From Tamarix chinensis (lineage: Eukaryota > Streptophyta > Magnoliopsida > Caryophyllales > Tamaricaceae): 64,000 nt of DNA. The translations under genes and the position numbers were made by a program. The notes below the pieces were generated by a model. That model saw nothing but the letters and a program-made list of their open reading frames with translations, was not told where the DNA came from and searched no databases. Below are positions 23,577-33,383 of the stretch, in pieces (position 1 is the stretch's first letter; each line of letters begins with the position of its first letter). The stretch covers positions 4,919,361 through 4,983,360 of the forward strand of contig CM060172.1 in assembly GCA_030549775.1 (NCBI GenBank), given 5' to 3'.

Positions 23577-25148
23577 ACTTACCTCTACTTATGGGTGTTT
23601 AGTAAGGACGCATCTATGGCCTTGTGCTATGTGTGATCCGAATGTGTTGATTGTTGTGTATGCCATGCTAAACGTGTATTAGGATTTGTGGTTAACTCGT
23701 CTCATGTGTAGCGCAGCTTGGGCATTGAGGTATGTCGTGTGTGATTTCTATGACATGAGCATGACATGTTTATGTACGATATTTATGATGTGTTATGATA
23801 CGGCCCTCTAGGACATGCATGTCAAGGGCGGAATGTGACTCAATAAGACACTGATAAGACATTAATCACGTAAAGCGAAAGATGTTGAGCCGAGCCCATG
23901 ATCCGGTCCACCGGCAATAATAGTGGATCAGAGGCGTTCTGCCCTTTGCGTTTATTTTCCGGTCCACCGGCTATAATAGTGGATCAGAGGCGTTCTACCC
24001 TGTGTGTTATCTTCCAGTCCACCAGCTATAATAGTGGGGGATCTCGTGCTCGACAAACCAAATGAATAAGTTAATCCATGGGAAATGTACTAAGTACTTA
24101 AAGTGAAACACCATGTGAGTCGGTGCCATGATCCGGTCCACCGGCTATAATAGTGGATCAGAGGCGTTTTGCCCTGTGCGTTTATTTTCCGGTCCACCAG
24201 CTATAATAGTGGATCATAGGCGTTCTGCCCTGTGCGTATATCTTCCGGTCCATCGGCTATAATAGTGGGGCTCCCGCACTTACATGGACTATTAAAGAAT
24301 ATGTGTGGAATGAACCTATTATTAATGAGAATAAAGAATAAGTCTAATTAGACCATGGCCAGCTTTTATTATCCGTATTACTACATGCTGCTTATGTGAG
24401 TATGTCACGCATTGAGTTTCCAATAATATGGATTATTCCTACTTGAGGCGCATGAGCCACTTTATATTTCGGTTATACCATACTTATATGTTTAAATAGG
24501 ACGTTACATATATTTCATATGTTACTATAGGTGTATGGCAAGATTCATGCTATGGGTTGTGAGTATGTATGATATTATATCAACGTATTGTATCATAATT
24601 TAATATGTACTTGATGTTATAGCTTACGTCTCTCCCATAAGATAGGGTAGTGGAACTTACTCAGTATTGGACCCGTACTGATACTACCTTGGTTGAATGG
24701 GTCCTATGATGATCCACCGATGGTAGGGAGCAGACCTCTTGTGCAGGTTTAAGATCGGATACTGTTTTGGGGTGGAAGGCCTGACTTGAGTGAGTAGGCG
24801 ATCCGGATATTGATCCTTCGGGATTTGTTTTTGTTTAGCTGTATTTTGTATTACATTCCTGTTTTGAGAAACATATTCTGGGGTTGTAATCCTAAATCAT
24901 ATTCTAACTTCTGTTTGACTTACCACTTATTAAGGATGTGTTTTAAATGTTGTCTTGCGTTTTTTGATACTTCGTACTAAAGGTTGATCGGATATAGCCT
25001 TAGCACTTAGTACTGGAAAGGTAGGAGTGAACCGGTCTGGTACTAAGTGTGGCGATAATACCCCCGAGTTTACGGTTTTATCCTTTGCTTCCGCTAAACC
25101 TTTTGATTTTAAACGAAATTTTTCAGTAGTAAATTTGGGGGTGTTACA
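23577..25148 (+). mobile_element. Long-LTR family copy 4, 3' part, plus orientation
   Basis: From a perfect-consensus donor CAG|GTAAGT (23574-23582) through R/U5 with the minisatellite to the end GGGGGTGTTACA. It is inverted relative to 19261-21480, with the same landmarks in mirrored order (tactaagtgtgg, gcttccgctaaacc, tttcagtagtaaattt). A U3 with a TATA box was not found upstream; instead the 149-bp repeat lies there. Confidence 0.75.
23901..24265 (+). repeat. 3+3 minisatellite in LTR copy 4
   Basis: Unit core CCGGTCCACCGGCTATAATA, period 55-56 bp, three units from 23901 and three from 24131 (higher-order spacing 230 bp). CCGGT-CC-ACCGG is a perfect inverted repeat with a 2-base loop. Confidence 0.9.
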
Positions 25149-26275
25149 CCCCATTTCTCTCCTTTCTTTCCCCCTCTTGTTCCTTCTCCCTATTGGTCAT
25201 GTGCCACCCTACACCACCATAGGTTGCCACCTCCACCACCACCCACTCCAATTAAGCCAAATGCCATTACCACCCTTAACCTTGTACTGCCAAGCCTCAC
25301 CCCTCTCCACTGATCAGAATAGTAGGGTCCCTAACTTAAGCAAATTGAATTATTGGATGATAGTAACCCTTGTTAAGGCACTAATCACTTACTATGGAAT
25401 ACCACATGAGTTAGGACTGGTACCTTGATTACTGACCCGCCGATGAAAATAGTGGCTAGGAGTGTTCTACGTTGGGGTTGTACCATGATTAAGGATCCAC
25501 AAGTAAGAATAATGGCCATGAGTGTTCTATCCTAGGGTTTTACCTTGATTGCCAATCCATTGGTGAGAATAGTGGCCAAGAGCATCATATCTTGGAATTT
25601 GAACTTATTTACCATTCCAGCGGTTGAGAATAGTAGGGTCCCTAAATCTAACATGGATAAAATCATGAGTTGATTATATATTGCACTAATACCTTGAGTT
25701 TAAATAATAATGAATGAGTCGGTATGATCTACTTATGTGTATGTCATTCCTTATTGTGGTGTTACTAATATCAATGACCTGCTTGACTTTATTATTATTT
25801 TACTTAGTACATAGTATACTGATCACCCCTATTATGGGTGCCACTCATTCCCACGAGTAGAGAACCTTCTAAGCCTGTGTAGGTTAATGAGAACTCGCTA
25901 GATGACTTTGCAATATATGATGCTTTGATCGGGGCAGAGTGATGCTATTATGTCTAGGGATAAAGAATTAAGAGTGTGACATTCGATTGTTGTTCTTACT
26001 ATTTTTCTCCTCATTATTGTTTTTAGTTGATCTTTTGTTTATATATTTCAAAACTCCTTTTGGCAATGAACACCTAACTCTTATTTATAATGTGGATTAT
26101 TATTCTGCTACCCTTATCATGGTTTGCATACCGTTTTATCCTACCTTGTAGCTTATATAAGGATGGTTTGGGGCCAGAATTATATCAATTACAAAGATAA
26201 TACCCCTCTTATGATTGGATATTCTTACGCTTAAAATATAAAAAAAAATTAGTAGTAAATTTTGGGGGTATTACA
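25149..26275 (+). mobile_element. Remainder of the composite LTR: U3 start, minisatellite and U5
   Basis: A CT-rich U3-like stretch (25149-25290) follows immediately, then degenerate minisatellite units (25430-25640, gaatagtggcc/aggagtgtt words), a block resembling the tcattcccacgagtag landmark (25848) and the end TTTTGGGGGTATTACA. It could alternatively be read as a separate LTR starting at TGTTACACCCC (25143). Confidence 0.6.
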
Positions 26276-26299
26276 AAGGACATATAGATTTAAGTAGGA

Positions 26300-26530
26300 C
26301 TATAAATGAGCTGAGCCAGTTAGAGATCATCTCGAGTTTGGCTCATTCAAGCTCATTCGTTTAGTTAAATGAGCTTTAATTAAGTCTCATATTTAGCTTG
26401 TTTATTGAACAAGCTAAGCTTAAGCTTAGGTATGTTAGGCTCAGGTAGACTGGTTTAGAAATCATTTAAGGCTTGGCTCAAAATCGGTTTGTTAAAAGCT
26501 CATTTATGAGTTTGTTTATGAGTTCAAGTT
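26300..26530 (+). repeat. Left subterminal repeats of the hAT element
   Basis: Many copies of gagct/agctc/tggctca words in both orientations. Such clusters are known transposase-binding regions in hAT elements. Confidence 0.6.
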
Positions 26531-26579
26531 TTAAATTAGAACATAGCATTTTATATCAAAACACTATGTTTTGATATAC

Positions 26580-27546
26580 CCCTAAAATCTAAAATTTCTC
26601 TCGCCTGAGCCGCCCCACTGCCCTACGAGTCCATGACTCGTTTCTCTACGAACCCGCCTAGGCCTCTCTTCTCATCTCATGGCCTCTCAGTCTCGTTCTC
26701 ACTTTTCACTTTCTTTAGAGTTGCTTCTTTACTCATTTGGTTGTCCCACTCAGCTGCTCCTCCAGTCTGCCCTACTCTTAGACTTGATCTTTCATCTCCT
26801 CTTGAATCTCATCATTTGTCGACAATCAGCATCCTCATTCTTCCAGCCATCCTCCCTCTAAAGTTTCATTATTTCTTGACAGTGGATTCCCACATCCTTC
26901 TTCATCGTAGACTCGTAGTCTTCATCACTTTCAACCCCAAGCCATCAGACATGTATTCTTCCTTCTTCATTCATCTTACAGTTTTAGATGTTTTAGACGA
27001 TTGATTTTTAACTTCAAGTCTTCTAGGTCTTTAGCTGAAATTTTGTTTGATTTGAAGTTGCAAGTCACCTTACAGGTCTAAATTTGTTAAACTTTTGTTA
27101 AGGTAAAATTTATCTTCAAGTCTTCTTCTTCTTCTTCAAGTCATTTATGTTTGATTTTATGATTTTGTTCTAGTTGTCTTCTTATTTAGGTAACATTTCA
27201 TTTTATTTCATTTGATTTCATTTTAGTAAAGCTCAAACAAAATGGAACAAGATTGATTATGAATTAGTTTACTTTGATTGTCAATTTCGAGTGAAGAATC
27301 TATCATAATTTTGTTCCATTTCATTTACATGATGAAGATTTGTTCCTATTCTCTTTGACTCTTTCTTATTCAAATTTTTTTTATGCGTATATGTCCACAA
27401 GTTGTGTGTATATATGCCAAATTGAGAAAGGACTATGTACACACAAAGACTGTGTGTGTGTGTGTCCACAGATTTGTTTGTGTTCTCTTTGACTCTTTCA
27501 TATTCATATATGTACACACAAAGACTATATATATATGTCAACATAT
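26580..27546 (+). other. CT-rich leader of the hAT element
   Basis: Pyrimidine-rich sequence with a splice-donor-like aggtaac at about 27188. No coding motif was recognised; it may be the first untranslated exon and intron of the transposase gene. Confidence 0.3.
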
Positions 27547-27552
27547 GTGTGT

Positions 27553-27619
<67 letters not shown>

Positions 27620-27622
27620 GTG
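27547..27622 (+). repeat. (GA)n(GT)n microsatellite
   Basis: About 18 GA units run into about 16 GT units. The Ser/His/Thr-rich ORF read through it is an artefact. Confidence 0.95.
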
Positions 27623-27662
27623 ACTCTGTGAGGCTACAAAGCACCTTGTCATTGTAATCACT

Positions 27663-28140
27663 TTAAGATGAATATAAGGTCCCTTCTAAAGTGTCCCATG
27701 AAATTCTCATGCAAGTATCCATATTATAGGACCCAAGTCTTTCATTTCAAATTTCTAAAACAATGTCAACTTTAAGTCTATAAGGGCTTTCATGCTAGTA
27801 GTTTCAATCAGCATAGAATTTACATAAATAAATAAGATGATACAATATCCCCTAGAACTCTTAAAGTAGTAATAATGATCTTTCTCACTTTGTCTAAAAC
27901 TTATCTCATGCATAAATGCATGAAACTTGACGTATCATTATCTTAGTGCCTAATTAATTCCATAGAATATCTTATTGAACTTATAGACTAAGCCCTCATG
28001 AATTGGAACACTATCTCCATGTTGTTTCACCATGTATTGCTCCACATCCAAATTGCCATGTAATAATGCAGTATTTACATCCATCTACTTCAAATGTAAA
28101 TTCTCAAAAACCATAACAATAAATAGCACCCGAATTTACT
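27663..28140 (-). pseudogene. Copia reverse-transcriptase fragment inside the hAT element
   Basis: The minus strand reads MDVNTALLHGNLDVEQYMVKQ (from 28084), then VYKFNKIFYGIN-ALR, DHYYYFKS, ILFIYVNSMLIE and FEMKDLGPI (about 27750). These are the Ty1/copia RT signatures (MDVKTAFLHGDL, LYGLKQAPR, LLYVDDML, FEMKDLG); the YVDD catalytic motif is decayed to YVNS. Stops and frameshifts are present. No LTRs were identified around it, so it may be a truncated insertion carried in a hAT intron. Confidence 0.8.
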
Positions 28141-28912
28141 TTCTTACCTAACTAAACCTCCTCTAGTATGCCATTACCAAGTAGTACTAAAGGGATTATT
28201 ATCTTGTTTTCCATTTAGATTTGGATTCATATATGATTCTTGCACATAAAAATGACTATTCTTCGCTTTTTTGATTATCATCTTGTAAGCCAACTAGTGG
28301 AATTGCTTGCTTTGTATTTGAAAGGAGGTACAACCTATAACCAAATTAAATTGAATAGGAACAACCAAATGTAGTTGAATCATATCAAATATGAACCAAT
28401 TGTATTACAAATCTAATATAAAATGACTCCAACCAAAACCCACCAAATTATGTTTTTTTTCACATAGTTGGTTGTATGATGAATTGATGATAGATATCTT
28501 TGAATTATTAAGTGCCCTACTTGATGGGCCTGTTAGTTATTAGCCTGCACGCATCCATCGCTCTCTTAATATTTGAGATGATATTTCCATCTCATAGAGG
28601 TTATCCAATTTGATAACAACCAACATCTTCTTTCAATCCCAAAATAAGTTTAAGAGTGTTGATGTTGGTGAATCAATCCTTTTATCTATGCCCATGGACC
28701 ATGGTGTATTGAAATAGAAGGTTTATATACTAATGGTTACTTAAATGTGTTATGTGACAATTGTTTATGGTTTCAACATGGAAGTTCCAAAATTCAATCT
28801 TATCAGAATAATATTGTTTTGATTTAGTCTTAGGTTGAAGAAGTTAACAAACATTGATGGTTGAAGAATTGAAGTCAACAAACAATTTGTTTAGTATGTA
28901 ATATAAGCAACG
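28141..28912. other. Unassigned stretch within the hAT element
   Basis: The part near 28141-28340 may be an upstream continuation of the copia fragment (weak). I recognise nothing further. Confidence 0.2.
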
Positions 28913-29330
28913 CCTTATTTTTTTTTGAATTATTTTATTATATTATTATGGTATGTTTATTTATAATTATTTTTTCAATCATGTTTTATCTTTTTTGTTT
29001 CAATAAATAACTTTTATTTGTAGATACTTCTTATTTTTTGAATTATTTTATTACAATATTAGTTTTATGGTGTTTTTATTTATAATTTTTCTTTTATATC
29101 AATTTTTATCTTTTTTGTTTTAATAAAAAAATTTAGAACTTAGAACTTTTTTTATAAGTACTTATTATTTTTTAAAATATGCTATTACACTATTAGTTTT
29201 TTTATGTTTTTATTTATAATTGTCCTTTTATATCATGATTTGTCTATTTTGTTTTAATAAAAAAATAGAAGTTTGAACTTTTCTTTGTAGGTACTTTTTA
29301 TTTTTTGAATTCTATTATTTTTTTTGTTCT
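28913..29330 (+). repeat. AT-rich tandem repeat, about 113-134 bp units
   Basis: Units with ttattttttgaattattttatta...tttttatttataat...tttgttttaataaa...taggtactt start near 28927, 29040, 29174 and 29307 (spacings about 113, 134 and 133). Confidence 0.7.
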
Positions 29331-29749
29331 CGTGTATAATAAAATTAAAAATTAAGCCTTGTAATATTGAGTTTTTTTTTCTTCTATTATTTAAATTTAG
29401 GATTAAATTGCTTAAAATATATGCATGGCTTACAAAATTAGATTGTTTTATTACATTATTAGTCTTATAGGTGTTTTTATTGCTCCTACTACCAAATTTC
29501 TTAGTTTTCTTTTTCAATGACCATATATAACTTATAACTATGTAAAATTAATACATTTAGAATTTTCTTCTTCTAAATAAGGATCAAACTCAACACATTC
29601 AGGATCTTCTGCTACAAGTCCATCTATAGAAGAAGATAATAATGATGTTGTTGAAGTTTGAGAAGAAGAGCCATGTAATGAGGATGGGGAGCAAGCTATT
29701 GAAGCTTGTAGTGGAGCTGATGAAGATGATGAGCATTGTGCCATAAAGA

Positions 29750-31635
29750 AAAAGGTTTGAAAGAGAACATCACTTGTATGGCAACACTTCAAAGAAATTA
29801 TATTAAAAGATAGAATGAAGAAGGCATAGTATAATCATTGTCATGACAAACTTTCCATTAGTGGTGGTGGTACTACCTCCCATTTGAGAAGATACTTGTC
29901 TACTTGTGCACTTCGTAAGCCAAAAGGTCATCAAGAGTTGTCTTTAACAAAATCAAAGGGGGTAAGTTATGCTACCTATTTTAGATTTGATCATTTAAAG
30001 TCAAGAGAGGCTTGAGCTAAAGCCGTTCTTATCCATGAACACTCATTCAATATGATTGAACAAGAAATGCTCAATCAATACTAAAAACCCTGACTCCTTA
30101 TTACAAAAAAAAAGTGTCACATGCTATAATTAAACAAGATTGTTTTGTTGTTTATGATCATTATAAGAAAAAGATAAAGACTGTGTTGGATAGGTTGCAG
30201 AAGATTAGTATCACTATTGATTTATGGAAGTTTGATGCTCAAAAAATCCATTATATGGTTGTGACTGTACATTTTAATAGTGATGATTGGGTATTACATA
30301 AATATATCCTGAATTTTTTTCACCTGGCCCCTCCTTGTATTAGTCTGACAATTTTCAATGCCTTGTACAAATGTTTTATAGATTGGGGAATTGAGGATAA
30401 AGTCTATAATCTTACTATTGATAATGTAATTGCTAATGATAGAGTTATTAAGATAGTAAGAGATAAATTTGCTTCTAAGAATAAGCTTTCTTTTGATGGA
30501 AAAATATTTCATGTGAGATGTTGTGCCCATATAATAAGTCTGCTGGTACAAGATGGGCTTGAATGTATTGAACATATTACTACAAATATGAGAGAAAGTG
30601 TGAAGTATTTGGCAGACTTTAAAGCACGTTTAAATTTATTAAGTGAGATTGCAAAGCAAGTGGGTTTCTTCTAAAAAAAATTAGTGTTAGATGTTAAAAC
30701 AAGATGGAATACAACTTATGCAATGATTTCCACAATTGTAGAGTTTAAAGATGTGTTTTCCAGATTTGCTGAACAAGATATGAGATACCAATGGCTACCA
30801 TATCCTGATGAATGGAAACAAGTGGAGGGTGTGTGTGGATTTCTTGCTATTTTTAATAAGATTACAAAAGTTATTTAAGGAAGTGAATATCCTACATAAA
30901 ACTTGTATATTTCAAAGATTTGGGTGATAAAAGAGGCACTAGATGAGAAAGTAAATGATGATAACATTTTTATGCAAGTAATGGCTATGAAAATGAAAGA
31001 AAAGTTTGATAAGTATTAGGTTGATATCTCTTGCTTCTATTTTAGATCCTTCGTATAAAATAATTTTGATTGACTATACATTTAATATCACTTACAAAGA
31101 AGTTGATGTTGGGAAAAATGTTGGAGAGGTGAAAAAAAAACATTGAGAGAGATTTTTTTTTTTTGTTATGCTAGACATTATGTAAGTAGTGTTGAGAATG
31201 CATTGGAGAAGGACATTAGTGAGGTTAGGCCTAGTAATATGATTGAGAAGGGTTATTATCTAGGAAATAAAGGTTTGAAATTTTTTTATGAGTGCTAACA
31301 CCCAACAATCGAGCAAATCAGAGTTGGATATATACCTAGAGGAGGGTGTGTCTATGTGTAAAGATGGCTTATGTCCTCCTTTTTCTGCACTCGACTGGTG
31401 GAAGGGAAATACCTTGAAGTTTCCAATACTATCTTAAGTAACACATGATATTTTATCAATTCCTATCACATTAGTTGCCTCATAGACAACTTTTAGTGAT
31501 GCTAGGAGGATAATTGATACATATCAGGCCTCTTTAGATCCCAAAACAGTTAAAGTTTTACTTTGTGCTGGTAATTAGGTTGGTAATAATGACTTGTCTA
31601 AGAAAAAGGTCATTAGTTTACTACTATTTGAATTT
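29750..31635 (+). pseudogene. hAT transposase with N-terminal BED zinc finger (broken)
   Basis: Order on the plus strand: a BED finger (29755-29925: SLVWQHFKEI, YNHCHDKL, GGTTSHLRRYLSTC; the first Cys and a His are replaced by Tyr); the transposase body (30114-30674: SITIDLWKFDAQK-HYMVVTVHF, DNVIANDRV, HVRCCAHIISLLVQDGL); a continuing segment (30684-30878: LDVKTRWNTTYAMI, PDEWKQVEGVCGFL); and the C-terminal hAT dimerisation region (31310-31590: SELDIYLEEG, LDWWKGNTLKFPILS, DILSIPITLVAS, FSDARRIIDTYQASLDPKTVKVLLCAGN). Catalytic-region phrases D-x-W and C-A-H are recognisable. Stops, including one at 30672-30674, and frameshifts make it non-functional. It would cut and paste elements with matching TIRs if intact. 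Confidence 0.9.
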
Positions 31636-32434
31636 AGTTATTTAATCTATGTTCCCTATTTAAGTGCAGCTACTCATATTTTTTATTGGCTTCCTATTTA
31701 TTTGCTTTTTTAAATAGATACACACACAATAATATGAAGCTATGTAGGAAATAGATTTGCCATAATTTAGTTGGTAATGTTCTACTATAAGGTACTTGGA
31801 TCTATGATGACTCTAATTCTATTGATTTGTTGATTTGTACATACTAATCAATGATATTATCATTAAATATGACCATTTCAAGCTGTTGTTGCAAGTTTTG
31901 GATCATGCCTTTTTTATTGGGTACCAGAGCTTAGAGTCTAGTTATAATTTATTTTGGTATGTTTTCTAGAACTAGCTTATTGGTGTTGTTGAGTGTGCTT
32001 TGGTGTCATACAAAATATTCTACTTCTAAGTTATATATATAGTTTTTATTCGACATTGTAAATATTATGCTTATAAGCTTTGCTAATAATTTTTTATACT
32101 TTTAATCTGATGTAGGTTATTTTGTAGTTTTTGCAATAATATAATAGATAATTTTACTCAATGGCAATGGATGTGGATGATGGAGCAATTTGTCATGGAA
32201 ATTTTGAAGTCATTTTGTTCATGTGTATTGATGTACCTGCATCTCTCTTTGGATTTATTTTTTTTTATGAATTTGTTGTAATATTATACAAGCTTTCAGG
32301 AGACAATTTACACCTAAATTTGTGTGTAAGGGGGCATAAGGTAGAAAATATTATTTTATTGAAATAAACTAACATTGTTTAAGGTTATAATTGTGATAAA
32401 TTATGCCTGAATAAAGTCAAATATTGAATTATTA

Positions 32435-32776
32435 AGGAGCTCTATATCAACTTTAAACGAGCCTTAATGAGTTGTAAACAAACTCTAAATGAGCCTTTAA
32501 CAAGATTTAAACAAGCCCAAACGAGCTTTTAATGAGCCCAAATGAGCTTTTAACAAGCCCAAAACGAGCCCTATATGAGCTAGTTTGGCTCGCAAAAAGG
32601 CTCAATCAATATAAATGAGCCAAGTCAAACAATTCGTGAATTAAAAACAAGACAAACTCAAATAGTCTTATCAAACGCTAAACGAGCTCGAGCCAAACTC
32701 GAGCTATAAAAAAATTTAGACGAGCCGAATCCGAGCTTAGGAGTGTTTGGCTCGATTTGGTTCATTTATAGCCCTA
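32435..32776 (+). repeat. Right subterminal repeats and terminal inverted repeat of the hAT element
   Basis: At least a dozen copies of acgagc/atgagc/acaagc precede the TIR. They correspond to the tggctca/gagct words at the left end. Confidence 0.75.
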
Positions 32777-32784
32777 GGTATGAG

Positions 32785-33380
32785 GCAGGTAAATGAGTCC
32801 TTTGGAAGTTATTTCCCATCAAGGGTATGATGTATTTTGTTTGGAAGGGAAAGCTTAGCCTGAGCTACGTTACATTGTACAATATTTTAGATCGACTAGG
32901 AGAGGTCACTTACTAAATAGCCATGCCTATTAAGCTTTCACATATACATAACATCTTTTATATATTTTAATTAAGTTAGTACATGGTAAATCCATCACAC
33001 ATCATCCAGCTAGAGACTGTTAATCTCAACAATGCATTGTCATATAAGCAGCGACCATTAAGGATCCTTAATACCAAGACATGAGAGATGCATTCAAAGG
33101 TCATCCCACTAGTGAAGATATTTTGGTCATGTCATACAGCTAAGGAAGCCATCTGGGAGTCTAAGAATGAGATCAAGGTGAAGTATTCATAGTTGCTTAC
33201 TTAGGTGCATTATTCCTATAACGCTGCCTCTTTTAAAAGGGTAGTACCATATTCTTGTGTACTAACTATTAAGTGTTGTTTTATTCTTCTTGACGAATTA
33301 GGATTTATGTCATGTTTTTAGGCTCATAGTAATGTTTATTTTCATGGACTTTAGGGATGAAGTATCTTTTAAAGGGGTAG
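32785..33380 (+). pseudogene. Outer gypsy element: integrase C-terminus, chromodomain region and PPT
   Basis: After the hAT element the integrase reading resumes: LFPIKGMMYFVWKGKLSLSYV-like sequence (about 32810-32870), then ILDRLGEVTY, SHIHNIFYI, VNPSHIIQLETVNLNNALSYKQRPLRILNTKT (about 32990-33082) and SKVIPLVKIFWSCHTAKEAIWESKNEIKVKY (about 33097-33187), the region that leads into and includes the chromodomain of Tekay/Del-type elements. A purine-rich PPT (aaaggggtag, 33371-33380) stands just before the LTR at 33384. Stops are present. It is a second copy of the block at 4985-5600. Confidence 0.8.
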
Positions 33381-33383
33381 TGT

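Larger units (their letters stand above)
18808..26275 (+). mobile_element. Composite LTR block inserted in the outer integrase
   Basis: The left edge reads GTAATACCCTAAAA (first T of the LTR apparently lost) and the right edge TTTTGGGGGTATTACA. The pentamer AGGAC occurs on both sides (18803-18807 and 26277-26281), a fitting 5-bp target-site duplication. Outer-element codons continue from the left flank (AATCTACAAAGG) into the right flank (ACATATAGATTTAAG). The block is not one simple LTR: after about 180 bp of U3-like sequence come an RT fragment, a minus-oriented LTR, a 149-bp repeat and a plus-oriented LTR end, before the U3/U5 of the host LTR reappears at 25149. Confidence 0.65.
26295..32776 (+). 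mobile_element. hAT-superfamily DNA transposon (about 6.5 kb, defective)
   Basis: The left end reads TAGGACTATAAATGAG and the right end, inverted, TAGGGCTATAAATGAACC: imperfect terminal inverted repeats. Flanking octamers GATTTAAG (26287-26294) and GGTATGAG (32777-32784) agree at 5 of 8 positions, compatible with an aged 8-bp hAT duplication. Inside are a BED finger, a transposase and subterminal gagc-rich repeats. The gypsy integrase reading continues across it from 26294 to 32777. Extra passengers (a copia fragment, SSR, AT-rich repeats) sit between the left end and the transposase. Confidence 0.85.

Noticed and set aside
23901..24265. CRISPR-like array
   Set aside because: The 55-56 bp units are repeats throughout, with no unique spacers, inside a plant LTR; it is a minisatellite.
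19261..25148. A single DNA transposon with long terminal inverted repeats
   Set aside because: Both termini are recognisable LTR U5 ends (the same end adjoins a PBS at 494 and 37166), there is no transposase, and the flanks show no duplication.
27281..27661. ORFs on both strands with Thr-His/Leu-Ser or Cys-Val/Arg-Glu runs
   Set aside because: Produced by the (GA)n(GT)n microsatellite.
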